A DNA stretch of 17,819 bases. It comes from Physocladia obscura (taxonomy: Eukaryota; Chytridiomycota; Chytridiomycetes; Chytridiales; Chytriomycetaceae). A program made the translations under genes and the position numbers. Positions 9,501 to 17,819 of this stretch are shown here, one piece after another. The first letter of the stretch is position 1; each line of letters opens with the position of its first letter. The notes below the pieces were generated by a model. The model was not told the origin of the DNA and did no database searches. It saw only the letters and a list, made by a program, of their open reading frames with translations. Location: contig JADGJH010000495.1 in the NCBI GenBank assembly GCA_027596945.1, forward strand, positions 1-17,819. Direction: 5' to 3'.

Positions 9501-11635
9501 AAATTTCCCATCTGGAAATGAAAAATTCAAACCGCAAACAGCAGCCTCTTCTGAATCGCCATACGAAAATGAAGCGTTTCCTTTAAAGCCGCATTCCAAT
9601 GGATAAAGGTTTCCGCGATCATTTGAACCGGAACATTTGACCGTTTCGACTTCTGGCTCACACAAAAAGCTTTCGATACGCTTCATTGAAACTTGCAATT
9701 CCATAATTGAAATTGCGAGTTTGGGAACAACAAACAGTGGATATCTCAGTACATTATTATACATGGCAAGTACAGTGAATGCGGTGGCTGAGTCGATGCC
9801 GTTTGATGAGCCTGACGTTACAGCTTGAACTAAAAAAGTCGCGGCAGATGCCAGTAATGGAGAGCATCGCCATATTAATTGCGTTAAAATGCTAGATTGT
9901 AGATAAGAATATAGAGCGTCAAGTTCTTTCTGTCGTGATCTTTCAATTTGTGTTTTGAAATGAGATTCCCAGACAAAAAGTTTTATGGTACGAATTCCAG
10001 TCAAAATCTACAAGAAAAAAAAGTTAAAGTAACTTATGTAGATATATAATAATACCTCTTGCAATTTTGACATCCGAACGTCAGTTTCACCCAAAAGTTT
10101 CTTCTTGCGTTCTTTGATTCGCTTTCCAACAGATCGCGTTGCCGGCACAGCAAGTGAGAGTGATAACATACCAGCAAGAGCGCTTATCCAACCAACTGAC
10201 GAAACCAACAAACTAAAGCATAAAAGCAGCAGCAGGGGAACAGACAAAAGATAATGTGATTGTCTGAAGCATGCGAGAATTTTGTCAGTATCAGAGGACA
10301 TCAGATTTGAAATAGCACCCGAGCTAAATGTGTTGGCAGCTATATCAGTTTCCGACATTGCACTTTGCATTCGGCGTAGCCCTTTTGCGTAGATTGCACT
10401 CACAAGAGAAGCGCGTAATCTTGCATCTATTCTTCGATTGACCCAGTAAAGCTGACTTTCACATACAGTTCGAAAAAGAGAAGCAAACAGCAGACCGACA
10501 ACTGGTTTTAGTATATCTATCGAAGTTGCTTCAGAATTCTGAATAGCTTGGAGAATATTACGAATGAAAAATGGCCCTCCAAAAATTAGTAAATGGTCGA
10601 GTAAAGAGATGGAATATTCGTAGAGCAAAATGTCAAAGTTTTGATTGATAAGTAACTTCAAAAGAGTTCCCTTCACATAAACTGACGATTTTCTGAATGA
10701 GACATTCTAAGTTAGCCGCCTTCGCAATATCAAGAATAAACTTTGACTTACTCAGAAGCTTCAAATCGTTGGTAAATATTAGCTGCCTTGTCATCGCGAT
10801 GGAGTACAAACAAATCATTAATTTTCAGAGTGCGGGAAAGCGCAGTTACTATCAAAGGGTTAAGCCATGAGAATGTCAGACGCGAGAAAAATTCCGCAGA
10901 ATATTCAGGCCAGGAAGGATCGTCAAATTCTTGCTTTTGGTAGCCGTTATGCCCATTATATAAACGTAATACGATAGGTACACAAATCACTGAAATAGCG
11001 ACAATATTAAATGTACAAGCCCAAAATGGAATCGATGCAAGAAGCAAATGGGACAAGGACTGAAGCAAAAGCAGTAGGCATAAAATAAAAGTAATGTTGA
11101 GGTTGATGTCGGCGAAATTCAAAGAAAGCAGAAGAGCTTTGGTAAACCAATCGACATTTCGTAAAATAATGCAGCTTGTCGCAGAAAGTACAAGAAGCGG
11201 AGACGATGCTGGAGAGCTAAAAATAGAAATAATGAACAAATACAAAGATGCGACGCCAGATATCACGCGCATCGTTTTTCTTGCACGGAAATCTTCAGCT
11301 ACATCATACGCATCGACTGAATTATCATCAGCTTCAAGATCTGAAGAATCAGCAGTTTCCTTCAGAGGAATAACTGGGTCGTACTCTTGCTTCTGCTGCT
11401 GGCCTTTGATGAAAAAGGCAAATCGCCAACCCGCAGCAGCGAGACCTTTGAAGAAAACGGCGCAAGCCACAGAAAGGGCAAACAAGAGAGGCACAAATCC
11501 CAAAACAGAACTGCGTATTTTGCGCAAAAACACAAGCTTGGTTAGTATTTGCTTGAAGGGGTGTGTGGCTATCACGTACAACTGAAGAGCGCAATACAGC
11601 GGGTCGGCGCCATCTTGACAGATTAATTCAAGCAT
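6505..11635 (-). CDS. ABC transporter, subfamily C (MRP/YCF1-like full transporter)
   Basis: Ten exons: 11635-10752, 10692-10056, 10007-9440, 9389-8078, 8017-7904, 7840-7675, 7617-7495, 7440-7303, 7246-7143, 7087-6505. The nine introns are 48-63 bases, all GT..AG and in phase, giving 1542 residues. Order: N-terminal TMD0 (about 1-235) and linker, TMD1 (about 300-600), NBD1, TMD2 (about 920-1215), NBD2. NBD1 has Walker A GTSGSGKST (681-689), LSGGQ (780-784), Walker B ending D804 with D805 in place of the catalytic Glu, as is usual in this subfamily, and H-loop H838. NBD2 has Walker A GRTGSGKST (1310-1318), LSGGQ (1413-1417), Walker B D1453-E1454 and H1495, so one canonical and one degenerate ATP site. 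Fungal relatives pump glutathione conjugates, metals or bile-type anions into the vacuole or out of the cell; the substrate here is unknown. Unusual: about 16 extra residues between LSGGQ and Walker B of NBD2. Confidence 0.95.
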
Positions 11636-12224
11636 GCGAAATGTAACTTAATGCGTGCAAGATGATGGGACGAATCTGTGATGGTCGCTGTGATTTTAAA
11701 CTTGTTTTTCAGACTTTTTCAAATTATTTTTGCATGCTTTTCATTTTGATATTATCATTCATTTGGAGATGGCGGCACTTTAATTTGTGACAGGTTACGC
11801 TTTGCTTTGCTTTTGGACAATTTACGCTTGGACATTCGAGAATATCCCTCATCCGTTATCCTTTTCGGCTTTCTGAGTTTCTCGAAATGCGTGATCGATT
11901 AATTTGAACTTGCACACTCTCTCAATGACATCAATGCAAGCGCCAAAACAAGCTGATAATTGGTGTAAAATCTTAGGTTATTACCGACAATGTGTATTTA
12001 TGGCACTCACAAAATTCACCTTGTCCGCTGACTTTGCCTTGCAAATCGCAAATGATACAACTAAACGTAGATTGACGAAAAGATGGTTACGCTTGCAGCC
12101 TTCAGTCATAAACAGAACACTTGGCCGAATACCCAGCGATGTTATCCACGATTTGCTCAACGCAAATTCTAAAAAGGAAAATACTGTATTGATTGTTTCA
12201 AGTGTACTATTTTTTCTAACTTGA
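11636..12224. other. Upstream region of the ABC gene and domain border; one doubtful small frame
   Basis: This is probably the promoter side of the ABC gene. A plus-strand frame from ATG 11925 to the stop at 12222-12224 would encode 99 basic residues (MTSMQAPKQADNW...), with no recognised motif and no splice support. It may be a remnant of the broken gene downstream or chance. CpG is frequent here (about 23 by eye up to 12,162) and then stops abruptly. Confidence 0.35.
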
Positions 12225-12921
12225 ATAGAGTCAGGCCTTCAGCCCACCAAGGAATTTCACTTGCTACCATTGTGAATTTTGGCTTTGAACTCATAGAACC
12301 AGCAGCTACACATTTATTTTCAGTTGTGCAGTATTTTAAGAATGACAGCATCCCACACCAACTACTTGAAGCTTCTTCACTGTCTGCCATAAAATGCAAC
12401 AATTCTACTTCTCTCTTGCACCAGCCACTTCTGCAAATTACTGATGATAATCTATACAAGACCCACAGTTTCCAGTAATTGTGGCCAGAAATCTTTGCAC
12501 TGACAAGGCTGTTCTTGAATATACACTTGATGCTGTTGCAAAGTGCTTTCCCAGAAAGTTAAACAGCCCTTTGAGAGTAAAACAAAAGAACTTGGTTTAA
12601 AACTAGCTGTATATATTGAAAAGTCATCCCTACCAGTTCTACCAGCTAATAATTTGCTAACAAGGTCATTAATTCAACTCCAATATGATTGCCAGGAGAT
12701 TTATAGATTTTTTGGCATGTATGGTTTGCAGCAGCCAAGTAAGTCTAGAGGAGTCTTTGGACATCTTTGTCAAGATGTATGACACTTGTGAGCATGTGGC
12801 TGTTGTAAAGACACTGAATAACCTTGGATTACTTGCAATGAACCAAGAAAAGTACAATGAAACAGAGAAATATTTTATCTGTGCCTCAATGAAACAGCAA
12901 GTTTCTGACATAAATTTTTAG
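12225..12921 (+). pseudogene. Broken STAND/NLR-type gene: winged-helix-like part and TPR
   Basis: Three or four frames must be combined, so the gene is not functional as read. Segment 1 (about 12226-12477) reads GISLATIVNFGFELIEPAAT... then FKNDSIPHQLLEASSLS, matching the winged-helix part that follows the NTPase in NB-ARC/NACHT-TPR proteins, and ends in THSFQ. The adjacent frame (from 12472) continues with PVIVARNLCTDKAVLEYTLD then AVAKCFP, the usual sequel there (an H-L-V-Q-like turn, then an R-rich helix). Segment 3 (12543-12782) is less clear. Segment 4 (about 12739-12921) reads EESLDIFVKMYDTCEHVAVV followed by KTLNNLGLLAMNQEKYNETEK, a clear kinesin-light-chain-type TPR. The NTPase P-loop is not seen upstream. 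Family assignment is from pattern memory; a plain TPR gene is the alternative. Confidence 0.55.
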
Positions 12922-14309
12922 ATTATTTGAAGATTTTTTACAACTATCATAGATTTTTTCCAAAGTTTCTTGTACACAGTTATAGAGCATATTAACTTGA
13001 ATAATAATAAAATTTGATTTGCAGATTTTTGGAAGAAGCAATTTTTGCTTGTCTTTGTTGTATGCTTATATATGCAAAGTTTTGATTTATTGAAACTAGC
13101 CCAACAGACATGGAGATTGTGACACCCTTTTCTCATCTTTTTTTCATTATCTTTTCTTAAACACTGACTCATGGCTAGTGTTGTAGCTTCCTCTACCCTC
13201 TGCCCACTCTGCATGCTTTGTGCCTTGTTCTTTGATTTTATTTTCATGGTATCAAAATAAAATCTGTAGGTTGAATTTCAAGATGATATTGACCATGAAT
13301 TTTCTCATTTTTTCTTTTTCTTCCTTCTTTGCTCAATAAAAACAAACAAAAACTCAGTCAATAAACAAACTTTGTTTTAGTTTTATTCATCCTCAAAATA
13401 AGACTCAAAATTACACATTTCACAATACTAATTTCAAGGCCAGTTACTGTATCAAACCCACCAGATGCATAACCCCATGTTTGAAATATTGCAGAAAAGA
13501 ACAGTTCAATGCTATATTTAGAACAGCAATAAAATCTTTTTCTGTTTAATTTCTATATTTATAAACAGCCTTTTTTTTCATTGCTCCAAAAAATATCTTG
13601 ATACAATTGAAAAATGGAATAATTCCAAGTGACTTATTATGATAAATACAAGCTCTGTCCATAATTCAGACAGAGTGTGGGCCTGAATATTCTTTTACAA
13701 CACCTTTGGCAAGTTTGCTGCAAATGATGCACAAAAATCCAAAACTTGATTGAACTAATAGTTCCTTTAAGTAAAGAACTTTCAAGCATTCTATTGACCT
13801 CAATAAAACACAGAAGTGAAACTTGTGGTTTGCAAAGAAACTTGCCATAGACAACAAACTTTTTGTTAACTAGCCCCCATCCTCTTATACAAAGTATATT
13901 GTGCTTATCAAAAGAAACATTATCCAAGAATGCTAAATTCCAAAATTTAGAGTGTTTTGTGCAATTCTTTGCAAATCAAATAATGTCAACACAGCTAGTT
14001 TGTATTGCTAGTTGCTTGAGAGCCTTGTATGTCAAAGCAGGTTCTGTTAGTATGAAGGAAATTGTTGCTGCTCTCATGGTTGATCCAGGAAACTTGTGCG
14101 CATTCTTTTCCTTGGCCTGATCAAGGAACAAAAGCAGCTCTCTTGATCAGCACAAAGTGTCAGATGTCCATCAGTCAAGAATCAGTAACCAATGCACGCA
14201 AAGAGACTGTGGAATCAGTGCAAATAGTTTCTAATTTTTTAAGAAGTTATCAGCCTAAAAATCCACAAAACTGCATATCATACCCTATTCTGTAAAATGC
14301 CTGAATTGC

Positions 14310-14500
14310 TGCATTGCCCTCACTACCACAGTCCAGGAAGATTTAGTGTGGTGGATCTACTTTCTTTATTCTGAAATGCAATTAGTTTAGCAGTGTAACC
14401 ACTGTGGATCAGTGGCTCCAACATGGTTCTGCATATTGATGCTTCAGAATCCTGCAGCAATAGCATTTTCAAGGTGCTCAGATTAACTAACCTGGGAGTC
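14310..14500 (+). pseudogene. Possible RNase H-like retroelement fragment
   Basis: At 14331 a frame reads VQEDLVWWIYFL, and about 30 residues later, in another frame, VLHIDASES (from about 14426). A D-L-x-W-W element followed at this spacing by T/I-D-A-S is typical of the region entering RNase H in DIRS-like and some other retroelements. Two short motifs in different frames are thin evidence, and chance is possible. Confidence 0.2.
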
Positions 14501-14855
14501 AGTTTAGTCAACCATGTAAAAACTAGCCATCATTTACATCCATTTAATTAAGCCTTTTGTCATTGCCATGGCTGCTGCTATTTTTATTCAACACTGAAAA
14601 TCAAGATCTGCTGTGGATGGATCAATGCTACTCATCTCCTCTTTGTTTTCCCTGCATCTAAATCTTTTGTCATTTATTTGAATGGCAATCAATCCACAAT
14701 AAGAATATTCTGATGCTTTTTCCTGTTTCAAATTGAGATGAAGCATATTGCATGAGTTTCTTGAAAGTTTCTGTTTTGGGTTGAATTTTAATTTACTCTT
14801 GCATTAGTCATTGTGATCTTTCAACCCTGTTAAAAAGTCAAAGTGGTTGAATCTG

Positions 14856-14955
14856 TTGGAATGTGACAGTGGATCACTTTTTAACTCTGTTCTGTTCCTA
14901 AAATAAAACAATTCTTTTTCCTTCTTGAAATTTCTTCCATCACCTGTCCTCAACA
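14856..14955 (+). repeat. Candidate 5' LTR of a Ty1/Copia element
   Basis: This 100-base block starts TGTTGGAATGTGACAG and ends CCTCAACA, so its ends are the inverted pair TGTTG...CAACA typical of Copia LTRs. AATAAA lies inside at 14902-14907. Bases just outside differ (GAATC before, AACTG after), so there is no target duplication and a solo LTR is not supported. The gag/pol-like sequence begins directly downstream in the right orientation. No tRNA-3'-end primer site (TGG...) follows the CA, and a 3' LTR was not found before the window ends. Confidence 0.55.
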
Positions 14956-14968
14956 AACTGATTCTTCA

Positions 14969-15500
14969 ATGCCCTGCTCCTGCGTCTCCCACACTCCCAT
15001 CAGCACTTCTCAACAGATTAAGAGTCTTGTGTGCTTGCTACACAAGCTAAGTCCCAACCACCCTGCCATTCTGTGTTCCCTTTCCCTTCTTCCCAAAGAA
15101 GTACCTGAACACAAACCCAATCAGAGTGAGTGCTCCACAACAATCTATAAACCTGATGTGCCCCAGCCAAGATCCCAACAGCTACACTCCAAATGCATAT
15201 ACACCAAGCTCCACAAAGTCCTCTGCAAATGCAACGCTGTATCAGAACCTCAAGTGTGCAGCCTCAAGAAATCTCTTGACAACTTGACCCACAAAGCTCA
15301 ACTTGACTGCCAACTCCTTATCATCAAGCACCCCAGTTGCTTCAACACCATGATCACCATCAGCCAACAATCTCCGCTACAATTCACTCCAACCTGCGTG
15401 CAAGAAAGTCAGACCAACTTATGCCTGCAAAATCTGCAGACAAGTCAGAAAGCACTACAATTGGCAATGCAAAAAAAACCTGCGCTACGCCCCTTACGTG
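14969..15500 (+). pseudogene. Copia gag-like region with zinc knuckle remnant
   Basis: A long open frame starts at ATG 14969 and runs 270 codons to a TGA at 15779-15781. Its first part has no motif I recognise as gag. In another frame (phase 0), 15426-15470 encodes CKICRQVRKHYNWQC, a C-x2-C-x5-H-x4-C that differs from the usual CCHC knuckle (C-x2-C-x4-H-x4-C) by one extra residue. Copia nucleocapsids often read CQIC or CKIC here. The knuckle and the downstream pol are in different frames, so a frame break lies between about 15,470 and 15,580. Confidence 0.5.
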
Positions 15501-15579
15501 GCTGCCTGCACCGCCCATGCCGCAAACAACACTCGCAAAGCACCAACCTCATTGCCACAAACCACCTTGAAGCCAATCA

Positions 15580-16387
15580 GCTCCACTTTGTCTCTCTCAA
15601 CAATGGCCCTGGCTATATCATGCACACAATCTCCAACAACCCATACCCCTGCACTACGCTGTATGAAATGCTTTTCTTACCAGCTCCAAATCCAACCATA
15701 CTATCTCAGTACACAAGCGCTCTTGCCCTTCAACTTGAAGACAAGCTTGTCTGCAATCTTACTCCAGTCCAATTGGAATGATGCTCCCAAAAGTGCCTGA
15801 ACAATCTTGAAGCCTACCACCATTGGCATATAAGATTCAGTCACTCATACAAACATTTACGCTATATGCAAACACACAACACAACCACTGACCTCCTACC
15901 TATTTGCTTTCTGACAAATGTTAAACACTGCAAAATCTGCTTCCAAGCCACAAGAAATCTCGTACCACTGGCCAGAAACCCTATGCCGCCACAATTACCT
16001 GGCTCCATGATATTTCTTGACGGCCTGCAAATCAACCCACCTTACCAAAACAAGTACCCCTTTGTCTTTGTAGTAAGTGACCAAGGCTTGGCATTCAATT
16101 GGCATGCTTATAACAAACACAAAGACAAACTCCTCATCAACACTATGCACCTTTTTGAATCCATCACCAAATACCATGCTCTCACTGTTGAAATTGCCTG
16201 CCTTGACCCAGGAAAACTCAAAACCTCGCACTCCTTTAACAAATACTGCCTTTACAAGCACATCCACCTTGAACATGGGACCTGCAAAACTCTGAGTCAA
16301 AACGGCAGCAGAGAACGCCCTCTACAAACACTGGTCAACGCGCTCTCTGCATTCAAGGCAAATGCCCATGGAACCGCTGGGGCCTAG
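15580..16387 (+). pseudogene. Copia pol: pre-integrase and integrase core remnant
   Basis: Frame phase 2. LYEMLFLPAPNPTILSQYTS (from about 15657) resembles the protease-to-integrase joint (L-x-x-V-L-Y-V-P...N-L-L-S). After the in-frame TGA at 15779, HHWHIRFSHSYKHLRYMQ (about 15818-15871) matches the W-H-x-R-x-x-H pre-integrase motif. CKICFQATRN supplies the zinc-binding cysteines. The integrase core has PGSMIFLDGLQ (first Asp), a degraded second Asp region CLDPGKLKTSHSFNKYC (expected D-N-G-x-E-F) and QNGSRERPLQTL, the N-G-x-x-E-R element with the third acidic residue. The frame ends at a TAG (16385-16387) after the break near 16,365. It is not expected to be active. Confidence 0.85.
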
Positions 16388-16648
16388 CTTTCAACTATGC
16401 TGTCTATCTGAAAAATATCCTACCTGCTGTTTCACGCTCAATACTGTCACCCACTGAAGTCCTCACCAAGATCGCACCCTGAGTAAACCATATACAAGCA
16501 TTTGGTTGCCTTGTCTGGTATTGCCTTCACCCCACAGACATAAAATCCAAGTTTGAACCCCACGCACAAAGCTCCACCTATGCTGGATGTCCTAGTAGAC
16601 CAAGCCAGTTGCAAGCTTTTTATTTACTCCCTTCGCAACTGCACGATT
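16360..16648 (+). pseudogene. Copia integrase C-terminal part remnant
   Basis: Phase 1 frame. WGLAFNYAVYLKNILPA, SPTEVLTKIAP, then VNHIQAFGCLVWYCLHPTDI and KSKFEPHAQSSTYAGCP follow the standard Copia series (W-x-x-A-x-x-Y-A-x-x-L-x-N...P, T-P-x-E, H-x-x-x-F-G-C, K-x-x-P-x-A...G-Y). A single TGA at 16480-16482 interrupts it, between IAP and VNH. Phase differs from the core upstream, so at least one indel lies near 16,365. Confidence 0.85.
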
Positions 16649-17221
16649 AACAAAACAACATTCCCATGAATCACCCCTTTCCACAAAGACCTCCTGGGAC
16701 TACACAAACTAGTTACCACAGTGCCTGATAACTTGCACTCAACTACCATTGAATCCAAGGTCTTCAATGTTGTCCTCAAACATGTACAAATAAATGAGAG
16801 TACCCTCTCCAACCAAAACATAAATGTGTTGCAATGCAACAAACCAACACCACAACCACATTATAGTACTATACCAACCAGCCAGCAGCCAGGGGAAATG
16901 CAAAGATTTACAAAGGTTCAATCAACCTTCAAACTCTTCTACTTTCACATGTCACCCTCTCCACACCTCTGCCTCATTAAAAACTAACATTTTTAACATG
17001 CATCAATAACTTGAGTCGCTTTTATCCACATCACACACAAACACACTGCATTTGTTCCTAAACCCTTGATCATACTCCCACACACACATGCTTTCCACCA
17101 TACTTGCCATAGCCTACAATGATCAAAACATTATTTCCTTACTGTATCCTTTATTCTATCCACAGAGAAAAGCAGCTGCAACAACTTACCTTTCTCTCAG
17201 CCCTCAGTCCCATACACATTT
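16649..17221 (+). other. Unrecognised linker between integrase and RT
   Basis: Stops occur in all frames and no motif is clear. By position this should be the variable linker and the N-terminal part of the Copia RT. CpG is almost absent here. Confidence 0.4.
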
Positions 17222-17674
17222 ATGCCTACACCTGATTTGCATGAATGCTTCTTCAATTCTTGCAACATGGACCTTGAACACGCGCTGCTGATTGACACCT
17301 TGGACACTGACTCCAGTATCACAAGCACCATTCACCTCCCACTTTCAACCAATCTAACCTGCAAACAAGTTCTATTACCAGTCCATACAAGACAGAATCC
17401 AATCTATATGCACGCACCTCCAGGATATTGCACAGACCCTAACATATTCTGGCTCCTCTGCTGTGCCATCTATGGACTAAAGCAAGCTGGCAGGATATGG
17501 TACTTTCACCTTATACATTTCCTCCTCAGGCACCACCACACCTGATCTTGGGCAGACCCATGCATCATATACAAATACCGCCCCCAAGCTGAGATTGTCA
17601 TCATCAGCATACACGTTGATGATCTCCCAATGTTTGGCACCCAGCTCCTTATTGAAGTTCCAATGACTCTATGG
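17222..17674 (+). pseudogene. Copia reverse transcriptase remnant
   Basis: Phase 2 frame. NPIYMHAPPGYCTDPNIFW (about 17398-17454) matches the x-I-Y-M-x-x-P-P-G-F motif. CCAIYGLKQAGRIWYFHLIH matches the A-L-Y-G-L-K-Q-A-P-R-x-W-Y motif; Pro is replaced by Gly. After an in-frame TGA (17543-17545) SWADPCIIY and HVDDLPMFG follow; HVDDL (17612-17626) is the polymerase catalytic motif, usually Y-V-D-D. Sequence upstream of the first motif is shortened relative to the family, so the F-L-N-G part is missing. The frame ends in TGA at 17672-17674. Confidence 0.85.
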
Positions 17675-17819
17675 TGAAAGTTAAAGGAATAAAACAAGTA
17701 ATTGTTAAAATTCCATGACCAGTGGCAACAGTCTGGAATAACTCACTGTCAAATAAAATAATCCATCCATTCTTTGTGTACAATAAATAAGAATTGAAAT
17801 ACAAAGCTTTTATTAAAGA

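Larger units (their letters stand above)
12163..14982. other. CpG-depleted, degenerate DNA
   Basis: Reading base by base, I find only two CpG (14099-14100 and 14197-14198) between the CpG at 12161-12162 and the next at 14983-14984. Base composition predicts several tens (about 90 from a rough C 20 percent, G 15-18 percent). TG and CA are abundant. No long reading frame survives. Apart from the STAND/TPR remnant, the possible RNase H piece and the LTR listed separately, I see nothing identifiable from about 12,922 to 14,300. This is the mark of long-term cytosine methylation at CpG followed by deamination (inference). Confidence 0.85.
14856..17819 (+). mobile_element. Degenerate Ty1/Copia LTR retrotransposon, 3' end beyond window
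   Basis: Order on the plus strand: candidate LTR, gag-like region with zinc knuckle, pre-integrase, integrase, reverse transcriptase. Integrase before RT is the Copia order and rules out Gypsy. Strand composition is C/A-rich and G-poor. Coding pieces are split over frames 15399 (phase 0), about 15580-16370 (phase 2), 16360-16648 (phase 1) and about 17280-17674 (phase 2). Internal stops in the recognisable parts are TGA at 15779, 16480 and 17543. About 33 CpG remain in 2.85 kb, so it is depleted but less so than the DNA on its left, suggesting a younger insertion. RNase H and the 3' LTR are not seen. From about 17,680 to the end only AT-rich, unrecognised sequence is present. Confidence 0.85.

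Noticed and set aside
13950..14120. Tyrosine-recombinase-like helix (ASCLRALYVKAGS)
   Set aside because: One short resemblance with no catalytic R/H/Y residues and the wrong order relative to the RNase H-like piece.
17700..17819. 3' LTR at the window end
   Set aside because: It has an AATAAA and a loose likeness to the 5' LTR, but no TGTTG...CAACA ends and no continuous match.
1..17819. CRISPR array, bacterial operon or phage signals
   Set aside because: No regularly spaced repeats are present, and spliced genes throughout show a eukaryotic nuclear genome.

Overview
The window looks like nuclear DNA of a fungus, probably an early-diverging lineage (chytrid-like or Mucoromycota-like); the lineage is inference. 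Spliceosomal introns are numerous and short (48 to about 80 bases), with GT..AG ends and recognisable TACTAAC/CTAAC/CTGAC branch points. One gene belongs to the fungal YAT amino-acid permease group. AATAAA-type poly(A) signals follow two of the plus-strand genes.

Left two thirds (1-11,635) is ordinary gene space. In order: a two-exon minus-strand gene of unknown function (22-702), which may be frame-broken at the window edge; a GC-rich intergenic block (about 830-1030); COX10, mitochondrial heme O synthase, in five exons (1332-2734, +); an unknown three-exon minus-strand gene (3220-4067) with an AT-rich hairpin in its first intron; an amino-acid permease in four exons (4615-6438, +); and a full-length ABCC/MRP-type transporter in ten exons (11,635-6505, -). 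The permease and the transporter converge with only 66 bases between stop codons. I rebuilt all splice junctions by eye; each joins its exons in phase and restores family continuity where the family is known.

Right third (about 12,160-17,819) is different: no intact gene, many frame breaks, and a very sharp loss of CpG. Between 12,163 and 14,982 I find only two CpG dinucleotides in about 2.8 kb, whereas the 520 bases just before hold about 23. This domain carries a broken STAND/NLR-type gene (winged-helix-like part followed by kinesin-light-chain-type TPR), a possible RNase H-like remnant, and a short LTR (TGTTG...CAACA, 100 bp). The LTR begins a degenerate Ty1/Copia retrotransposon that runs on in the order zinc knuckle, pre-integrase, integrase, reverse transcriptase. 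The three in-frame stops inside its recognisable segments are all TGA, as expected from CGA decay. My reading is a CpG-methylated, mutating repeat domain abutting an unmethylated gene domain, with the border near 12,160.

The genes of the left part do not form an obvious pathway. COX10 serves cytochrome oxidase in mitochondria, while the permease and the ABCC pump act in cell or vacuole membranes.
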